Shown: in pieces, positions 6,549 to 12,340 of the stretch | How positions within the stretch are numbered: the stretch's first letter is position 1 | Layout: every line of letters starts with the position of its first letter | Assembly: GCA_018814465.1 (NCBI GenBank) | Contig: JAHIZR010000198.1 | Coordinates: forward strand, 1 to 15,312 | DNA length: 15,312 nucleotides | Direction: 5' to 3' | From: a bacterium | Lineage (GTDB): Bacteria > Electryoneota > RPQS01 | Position numbers and translations under genes: made by a program | Notes under the pieces: generated by a model | The model's database searches: none | Told to the model about the DNA's origin: nothing | The model's input: only the letters and a program-made list of their open reading frames with translations

Positions 6549-7601
6549 ATGAAATCAAAACTGCTTATTGGACTCATTATTTCCGCAGTCATGCTCACCG
6601 GCATGTATACTCTGAACGCCTACGCGGGCGCTCAGAAAAACCAGAGGCAGGCGCGCATGGCGGAATGCTTCGCCGAACAAGACAGCGACAACAACGGCAC
6701 TCTAAGTCTTAATGAATTTACCGCTATGGAACCCCGCCGCGGAGGTCCGCATACGACAGAGCTGTTTGCGGCAATCGATCAGAATGGAGATCAGCAACTG
6801 ACTGAGGCTGAACTAAGTCAGGCTCGCGAAGAACACCGCGCTCGAATGAGACAGCATTTCACCGATGCCGATTCAAACAGCGACGGCAAGCTGAGTAAAG
6901 ATGAGTTTCTGCAAATGCAGCCTCCGCGAGGCAGACACAATCCCGAGGACCGATTCGATGAATGGGATCAAAACGGCGACGGTATTCTGCAATCGTCCGA
7001 ATTACCTGAACCGCCCTGCCGAGATGGAAGAGGTCAAGGCAAATCCAGACCCCGCATGCCGCGTGGAGACCGCTTCGAACGCGCGGATACTAATGATGAC
7101 GGCAATGTCACTAAAGACGAATTTCTGGAAACGCGCAACCGCTTTCGCGAGGAACACAAAGAGGATATGTTCACACGGATGGACGAGAATGGCGACGGCT
7201 TCCTCGATGAAGACGAAATGCGACCTCCTCATCCTTCCGGTCATGGCCGGCACGGACGCGGCGATTGCGAGTTCGGGCGCGGAATGAACGGAGGAAAGCG
7301 CTTCTCCGATGATCAACAAATTGAATCGAACGAATCCGCCGGATATCGTTTGATCGGCAACTCGCCGAATCCGTTCAATTCCTCAACTACTATTTCTTAT
7401 GAAATCCCGGAGGCTGCTCAGGTCATGCTGAAAGTCTATAACATTAACGGACAGGAGGTCGCAACGCTTGTCAATGAGCTTCAGGGAGCAAATCGCTACG
7501 ATGTCAAATTCAATATATCGGACTTGACATCGGGTGTCTACTTCTATCATTTGCAGGCCGGAGATTTCTCCGCCATCAACAGAATGCTGTATATTAAATA
7601 A
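6549..7601 (+). CDS. Exported six-EF-hand calcium-binding protein with T9SS type A sorting domain
   Basis: A 350-residue protein. Residues 1-26 are a signal peptide (LLIGLIISAVML, cleavage after AYA). Six EF-hand loops follow at 45-56, 77-88, 108-119, 140-151, 180-191 and 212-223. Each begins with Asp and ends with Glu; DQNGDG, DTNDDG and DENGDG are textbook forms, and only the second has Q in place of the central Gly. They are spaced about 32 residues apart, except for a 40-residue step in which a Pro/Arg/Gly-rich linker is inserted. Residues 225-250 are His/Gly/Arg-rich. Residues 268-350 are the T9SS sorting domain: SPNPFNSSTTISYEIP, VYNINGQEVATLV, SGVYFYHLQAG, ending LYIK. The protein should be secreted across the outer membrane and either released or anchored, binding several calcium ions. 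It overlaps the next gene's start by one base (TAATG). AAGGG just upstream is a modest ribosome site. Exact function is unknown. Confidence 0.9.
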   Translation: MKSKLLIGLIISAVMLTGMYTLNAYAGAQKNQRQARMAECFAEQDSDNNGTLSLNEFTAMEPRRGGPHTTELFAAIDQNGDQQLTEAELSQAREEHRARMRQHFTDADSNSDGKLSKDEFLQMQPPRGRHNPEDRFDEWDQNGDGILQSSELPEPPCRDGRGQGKSRPRMPRGDRFERADTNDDGNVTKDEFLETRNRFREEHKEDMFTRMDENGDGFLDEDEMRPPHPSGHGRHGRGDCEFGRGMNGGKRFSDDQQIESNESAGYRLIGNSPNPFNSSTTISYEIPEAAQVMLKVYNINGQEVATLVNELQGANRYDVKFNISDLTSGVYFYHLQAGDFSAINRMLYIK

Positions 7602-8452
7602 TGACGACAGCACGAATCTGCATTCTGATTGGCATTACAGCCGGGATAATGCTTCCCGGCTGTAATGGCCGGCGTTTGGAATGTCAATGGACTCCCAATA
7701 CGATGATTGTTGACGGTTCCACCGATGACTGGAAGGGACTCGCGAGATTTAAATTCGATGAAGAAAATATCGTCATCGGCGCGGCCAACGATGATAACAA
7801 CCTCTACCTCATGTTTCGCTTCAATGATCCCCAGATCGCTCGGTCTATCGCGCGTCAGGGAGTAACCATCTGGTTCAACGCCGACGGCAAAAAGCAAGAA
7901 ACCTTCGGCATAACCTACCGCAACAAATTATCTCCAATTTTCGAAATGGGCGAAGTTCCATCCATGCAGCAGGACGCGAACGATCCCAATAATTCATTCC
8001 AGATGCTGCAGGAAATCGCCTTCGATCAATTGGAAGTACATGACACTTCCCATGATTTCCCGGTTCATATCCGGGCTAACGGTTCCAACGGCCCGGCAGC
8101 ATCCTTCGCTCAGGACATCGGATTCACCTACGAATTCGCAATTCCGCTTCGAACGGATTCAACTGCATTTGCGATTGGCACGGCGCCCGGCAAGACCATC
8201 CGCATCGGATTCAAGTACGGCGGAATTGATCCCGAGCAAAGAATGAAAATGCGGGAAGAGCGAAAAGATATGGGCGGCCCGCCCGGAGGCGGAGGAGGCA
8301 TGAAACCCGGAGGGATGGGTCGCGGAGGTGGAATGGGACGCGGAGGAATGGGCGGCCCGGGCAGAGGTGGCGATAGAAACGAGCGGCAAAAGAATATGGA
8401 ACCGACCGAAATCTGGTTCAAGACCACATTAGTCACTTCACCATCATCTTAA
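7601..8452 (+). CDS. Lipoprotein with CBM9-like domain and Gly/Met/Arg-rich insert
   Basis: A 283-residue protein. The N-terminus is a lipoprotein signal with a lipobox LPGC (C21 would carry the lipid). Residues 34-205 look like a carbohydrate-binding-module-9-like or DOMON-like beta-sandwich: IVDGSTDDW, then NNLYLMFRFNDP, then GVTIWFNADGKKQETFGITY, and YEFAIPL. Many such domains bind sugar or haem, but I cannot tell a ligand here. Residues 225-257 are almost only Gly, Met, Arg and Pro, after which IWFKTTLV (271-278) looks like the last strand of the same sandwich, so the low-complexity tract is an insert in a loop rather than a tail. It follows the EF-hand gene with a one-base overlap and no ribosome site of its own, so it depends on translational coupling. 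Probably the partner of the EF-hand protein at the cell surface or in the periplasm; that is inference from context. Confidence 0.8.
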   Translation: MTTARICILIGITAGIMLPGCNGRRLECQWTPNTMIVDGSTDDWKGLARFKFDEENIVIGAANDDNNLYLMFRFNDPQIARSIARQGVTIWFNADGKKQETFGITYRNKLSPIFEMGEVPSMQQDANDPNNSFQMLQEIAFDQLEVHDTSHDFPVHIRANGSNGPAASFAQDIGFTYEFAIPLRTDSTAFAIGTAPGKTIRIGFKYGGIDPEQRMKMREERKDMGGPPGGGGGMKPGGMGRGGGMGRGGMGGPGRGGDRNERQKNMEPTEIWFKTTLVTSPSS

Positions 8453-8488
8453 CCGTTCTTAATTCTACAGATGGTGAGCAAACAAAAC

Positions 8489-8517
8489 ACACCCCGCAAC
8501 CGAAGGCTGCGGGGTGT
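8489..8517. terminator. Bidirectional terminator between convergent genes
   Basis: ACACCCCGCA (8489-8498) pairs perfectly with TGCGGGGTGT (8508-8517) around nine bases. On the minus strand the loop holds CTTCGG, a very stable tetraloop sequence, and the stem is followed by GTTTTGTTT. That makes it strongest for the protease gene, which stops at 8537. On the plus strand it follows the lipoprotein stop by 36 bases but has only a short T-rich stretch (TTCTCGCGTTTT). Confidence 0.85.
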
Positions 8518-8536
8518 TCTCGCGTTTTGCTATTGC

Positions 8537-11500
8537 TTATTTAATCAACAGCAGTTTTCTTACCTGAACGAAGTCCTCTGTTGTCATCCTGATGAAATAC
8601 AATCCAGCCGCAATGTCCCCGGCTGTCCAATTCAGACGATGGTAGCCCGCCGGATAATCACTATTCATCAGAGTTTCAACCTCCCTCCCTAATACATCAT
8701 AGATGCGAATTGTCATCTGCGCGGAGTGAGGCAGCGCAAAATCAATCGAAGTACTCGAGTTGAAGGGATTCGGATAGGGCGGCTCCAATGCGAAAGCCAA
8801 GGGCAACGTTTGGCTGCGGTTAACTTCAGTGGTGAATTCGACGGTATCGGTGTTCGATGCGGCACTCTCACCGCCATCGTACAAGGCTGTAACTGAATAC
8901 ACATATTGCCCGGATTCCGTTAAGGCGGAGGTAAGATACGTGGTTTCACCGGTTGAGCCAATGAATGATTCGTTTTCATATAATCTATATTCCGAAAACT
9001 CATCCAATCCTCCACCGACGCTCTCCGGGATTCCCCAATTCAAAGAGACAGTATGATCTTCGTTCAACTCCGCATTCAGATTGCGCGGAGGATCCAGCCG
9101 CCATATTTCGAAATCCAAAGTAACCGCTTGTTGAGGTAAGATCTCGACTGCCGAATGCAAATTCTCATAGCCTGCCAGCGTGACCGCAATCTCCTGTAAA
9201 CCGCTCCGAATATTGTTGAGTGAATAAAATCCCGATGCCGCTGCGAAGGTCTCCATTGTCCCCGCGGAGACAACAACCTGCGAATAGTCTTCCGGCGCCG
9301 GGTGTCCGGCAATCATTCCCGTAACACTGCCGACATAGGAAGTCGAAAAGAGGATGGCCGTGTTATCAACTATTTTCCAAGTATTGCTCCCGTAATCGTT
9401 ATTGTACTGAAGCTCCAGTCCAATCGTCTCCTGCGGATTCTCAATGCCTACAGTCGGCTGGAACGAAACTCCGATCTCTTCATACAGAAAAAGGATCTCA
9501 CAGTCGCCGGTGGCTGTCGGACGCGCTGTCCTGTCGAAGATCTGCACCTGAAATGTAACGACGGTCTCTGAAGCGGCTGACAAGCGCAGACGGTAATATT
9601 CAATAACCACTCGATGATTCGGTTCATCATACCACCAGCTTACTTCGGCATCAGCAACATGGAACAGGTTATCCCAGAAGGGAGCCAGCATCCCCGAAGG
9701 ACCGGCCGCTCCCGGAATTGCTCCGTTCTGAAAGAATCCCAACGAAGAAAGTGTCGTTGACAGCCAGCCGTTTTCATTCACGATCAGTGTGTCAAATTCC
9801 TCGCCGTAGAACCAGAACGGAAACGGCATAATAATCTGCATGGACTGATCATTACCGGCAGGCAGTCCTCCTATGCCCGGTCCGCCGCGAGCCGGTGTGA
9901 TTTCCACCCAGTCGAATTCCGGAGCCAGAACATTATCGATCATATCATAAGCATAATAGCCATATATATCCGGTCCCTGTGCCTGCGATCGCGCCGATTC
10001 GAAATAGATGTCAACATGCGTTGTATCATTCAGCGATACGACGACGTTTCTCGATGCAACTGCATCATGAAACCTGACTCTTAGTGAATAAGTTGAGTCA
10101 GCAGGCACGGAACGAGTGAAAACGCCATTTGCATCCGTTGTCATTGTGGACAACGGAACATTCAAGAATTCAACCGTTGCCCCCGGCACACCGATGCTGT
10201 CTCCGGCAAGTACGCGTCCCGCGAGTACTCCGAATGGAAGCCGGTTCAAGGCGAAGTCCTGAGTGACCGTATCACCCACACTCAATGTGACTGACGCGGT
10301 AGTGAGGAAATAGCCGTAAGCTTCCGCGCTCATTGCCCATGTCGAGTCGCCGCGCAAAGACATCCGATAGTGCCCCGCCGCGTCGGTCGTCCGCAGATAG
10401 CTCTCGCCCGCTCTGACGGTTGCATCCCTTAGCTCCACTCCATCTACTGCATCAGTCACAGTCCCTTCCACGATCGCGCGATTCGCGGAAATCTCTGTGA
10501 CCGCCGCGAAAGCATCAACAAATCCCATTCCATAGGTATTATCCTCTCCCGCCGTCCCCATATCTACCGCGGTGCGCATTAAGACGGATTTAATCTCCCG
10601 AACATCCGCATTCGGATTCGCCTCGCGCATCAACGCCACAATCCCCGCCACATGCGGACCGGCCATCGAGGTGCCGTCGTGCCTTGTGTAGCTGTTCGGC
10701 TGACTGGTCGTGCCGGGAATCGAGGAATAAACGTCCACTCCGGGCGCACAGACTTCCGGCTTAATTGCAATACCGGGAGAACAACTCGATGGACCACGAC
10801 TGCTGAAACCCGCTATTTCATACGGTGGGATCGTATCCGAATCCGCATCCACAGCACCGACACTGAAAACCGTAACAGAATCGATTTCATAAGTGGCCGG
10901 ACTCCGAAGCGTCTCAGACGAGGGCCCTTCATTGCCCGCCGAAAAAACAACCACCACACCCGCCGCTTCGCAATTCACGATGACATTGTTCCAGCTCGGA
11001 TAGCAATCACTAAATCCGGGAAAATCCCCATTCACACCCCACGAATTCTGCACAACATCCGGCACATCGTCAATGGTCAGTTCATTGCTGTCCGGATCCG
11101 CCATCCATTGAAAAGCCGCTAAAATATCATTCGTGAAGCCCTGGGCTGTTGCACTCTGATTGATTCCATTTGAGGCGATCCAGCGCGCTCCCGGAGCCAC
11201 TCCGATTGAATCATTCGAAACAGTCGAATTCCCGCAAATTGTCCCCATCGTGTGAGTCCCATGGCCGTTCATCGGATCATCATAGGGAAAGGTGCTGTTT
11301 CCTACGACGTCCAGCCAGCACTCCTCCGCCGGCTCTTCCAACCCCCTCCACCTCGCGGCTAACGCCGGATGATTGCCGTCAACTCCGGTGTCAATATTAC
11401 CAACCAGTCTGCCTGCCCCTGTGATCCCGAGCTCGTTCCAGACCCTGGCCGCACCAACCGCGCGTATTCCGGTGGGAACGCCGTGATTTTCGTCGAGTGC

Positions 11501-11977
11501 CGACGGATTAATCGGCCTGCCGTCAACCGGTTCGATCAGAACAGGCCGGAAGTTGTTTTCAATATAGTCGATTTCGTCGATCTCAGCGATGCGCAGAATC
11601 GCGCTCTTCGTTCCAGATACAACAAAACAATTTGTAATCCAGTAGGCGGAGTAGCCGTTCACTAATCCTTGAGCCTTCAATTCTTCAAGCTTTATTGCCA
11701 CAAAAGGCTGCGTCTCCGCCGCCACTCGCCGAAGCTCCCGGATCACCTGCTTATGACGTTCTGCCCGCGTTGCCTTTGTTTGGAATAAATAGTTGTCCAG
11801 TTCCCTTATCTGAGCTTGATCCGTCAGCTGCACCACAACACTAACATACGAATATTCCGATACTTCCGAGAGCTTGGAAACAACTGTCGGACAAAGCTTA
11901 TCTAAAGGAGAAACCGCTCCCATGGACAGGCTCGCCCAGCATAGGCTGAGCAGAATCAGGAATCTTGAGTAGCGCAT
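8537..11977 (-). CDS. Secreted subtilisin-like serine protease (S8) with T9SS type A sorting domain
   Basis: A 1146-residue protease. Signal peptide 1-20; an inhibitor-I9-like propeptide about 42-143. The S8 catalytic domain spans about 170-495 with D196 (NIDTGVDGNHP), H239 (NGHGTHTMG), oxyanion N349 (SAGNEGP) and S437 (DGTSMAGPHVAG), all intact, so it should be active. Two carboxypeptidase-regulatory-like beta-sandwiches lie at about 502-580 and 584-660. An unassigned aromatic beta-rich region covers 668-880 (FPFWFYGEEFDTLIVNENGWLS). A third regulatory-like domain is at about 882-957 and an FN3-like domain at about 960-1050. Residues 1067-1146 are the T9SS sorting domain (YPNPFNSSTSIDF, YDVLGREVETL, AGLYFIRM, KLLLIK). 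It is expected outside the cell or on the surface, degrading protein or maturing surface proteins. The start is supported by AAGGA at 11989-11985, seven bases before ATG. Confidence 0.96.
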   Translation of the reverse strand: MRYSRFLILLSLCWASLSMGAVSPLDKLCPTVVSKLSEVSEYSYVSVVVQLTDQAQIRELDNYLFQTKATRAERHKQVIRELRRVAAETQPFVAIKLEELKAQGLVNGYSAYWITNCFVVSGTKSAILRIAEIDEIDYIENNFRPVLIEPVDGRPINPSALDENHGVPTGIRAVGAARVWNELGITGAGRLVGNIDTGVDGNHPALAARWRGLEEPAEECWLDVVGNSTFPYDDPMNGHGTHTMGTICGNSTVSNDSIGVAPGARWIASNGINQSATAQGFTNDILAAFQWMADPDSNELTIDDVPDVVQNSWGVNGDFPGFSDCYPSWNNVIVNCEAAGVVVVFSAGNEGPSSETLRSPATYEIDSVTVFSVGAVDADSDTIPPYEIAGFSSRGPSSCSPGIAIKPEVCAPGVDVYSSIPGTTSQPNSYTRHDGTSMAGPHVAGIVALMREANPNADVREIKSVLMRTAVDMGTAGEDNTYGMGFVDAFAAVTEISANRAIVEGTVTDAVDGVELRDATVRAGESYLRTTDAAGHYRMSLRGDSTWAMSAEAYGYFLTTASVTLSVGDTVTQDFALNRLPFGVLAGRVLAGDSIGVPGATVEFLNVPLSTMTTDANGVFTRSVPADSTYSLRVRFHDAVASRNVVVSLNDTTHVDIYFESARSQAQGPDIYGYYAYDMIDNVLAPEFDWVEITPARGGPGIGGLPAGNDQSMQIIMPFPFWFYGEEFDTLIVNENGWLSTTLSSLGFFQNGAIPGAAGPSGMLAPFWDNLFHVADAEVSWWYDEPNHRVVIEYYRLRLSAASETVVTFQVQIFDRTARPTATGDCEILFLYEEIGVSFQPTVGIENPQETIGLELQYNNDYGSNTWKIVDNTAILFSTSYVGSVTGMIAGHPAPEDYSQVVVSAGTMETFAAASGFYSLNNIRSGLQEIAVTLAGYENLHSAVEILPQQAVTLDFEIWRLDPPRNLNAELNEDHTVSLNWGIPESVGGGLDEFSEYRLYENESFIGSTGETTYLTSALTESGQYVYSVTALYDGGESAASNTDTVEFTTEVNRSQTLPLAFALEPPYPNPFNSSTSIDFALPHSAQMTIRIYDVLGREVETLMNSDYPAGYHRLNWTAGDIAAGLYFIRMTTEDFVQVRKLLLIK

Positions 11978-12008
11978 AATTGTGTCCTTGTTCGAGAGGC
12001 TTACTCAA

Positions 12009-12037
12009 AATCTAAGAAACGAAACCCAGCTAATCAA
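12009..12037 (-). promoter_or_regulatory. Sigma70-like promoter of the protease gene
   Basis: On the minus strand TTGATT (12037-12032), a 17-base spacer and TAGATT (12014-12009). The predicted transcript start is near 12002, about 25 bases ahead of the protease ATG at 11977. The match is fair, not perfect. Confidence 0.45.
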
Positions 12038-12177
12038 GTCTTAACGCGAAGAAAACTCAACTATTATTCCTCTGGTTCGGAGAATACATCTGTTTTCCTG
12101 AATTTTACGTGGGTCAGATGAAGTGTATGCAGGTTCGAGACTTCTTCCATGTTTTTTCGATATCGGCATTCATCATA

Positions 12178-12206
12178 TTGACTCTTCTTCGTTTCGCATC
12201 TATATT
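12178..12206 (+). promoter_or_regulatory. Sigma70-like promoter of the giant surface protein gene
   Basis: TTGACT (12178-12183), a 17-base spacer, and TATATT (12201-12206). This is the best promoter match in the window. It predicts a start near 12213 and an untranslated leader of about 128 bases before the ATG at 12341. Confidence 0.6.
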
Positions 12207-12340
12207 TTTATGCTATTGCAACTTAAAGGACGGCCCAGCTGGATATACTATTTGTGCCGAGTTTCGTCCTCTCCAAAGGCCAAATAGCCACTGTCCGGCA
12301 TACTGATTATTTTTCTCTGACTCCCTCGAAAGGAATAACC

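Larger units (their letters stand above)
11978..12340. promoter_or_regulatory. Divergent control region between protease and giant surface protein
   Basis: A 363 bp spacer with no convincing gene. It holds one promoter facing each way (separate entries) and a long leader ahead of the plus-strand gene. A 65-codon GTG frame at 12109-12306 lacks a ribosome site and spans the plus-strand promoter, so I do not call it. Confidence 0.55.

Noticed and set aside
8128..8436. Pro-rich 102-codon minus-strand frame
   Set aside because: It is the complement of the Gly/Met/Arg-rich tract of the lipoprotein gene, which explains its proline content.
12227..12270. Riboswitch-like hairpin in the surface protein leader
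   Set aside because: Only six base pairs with a loop of about 32 bases and no recognisable riboswitch core; too weak to call.
12109..12306. 65-codon frame in the intergenic region with a hydrophobic stretch
   Set aside because: It starts with GTG without a ribosome site and spans the best promoter of the region, so it would not be transcribed whole from it.
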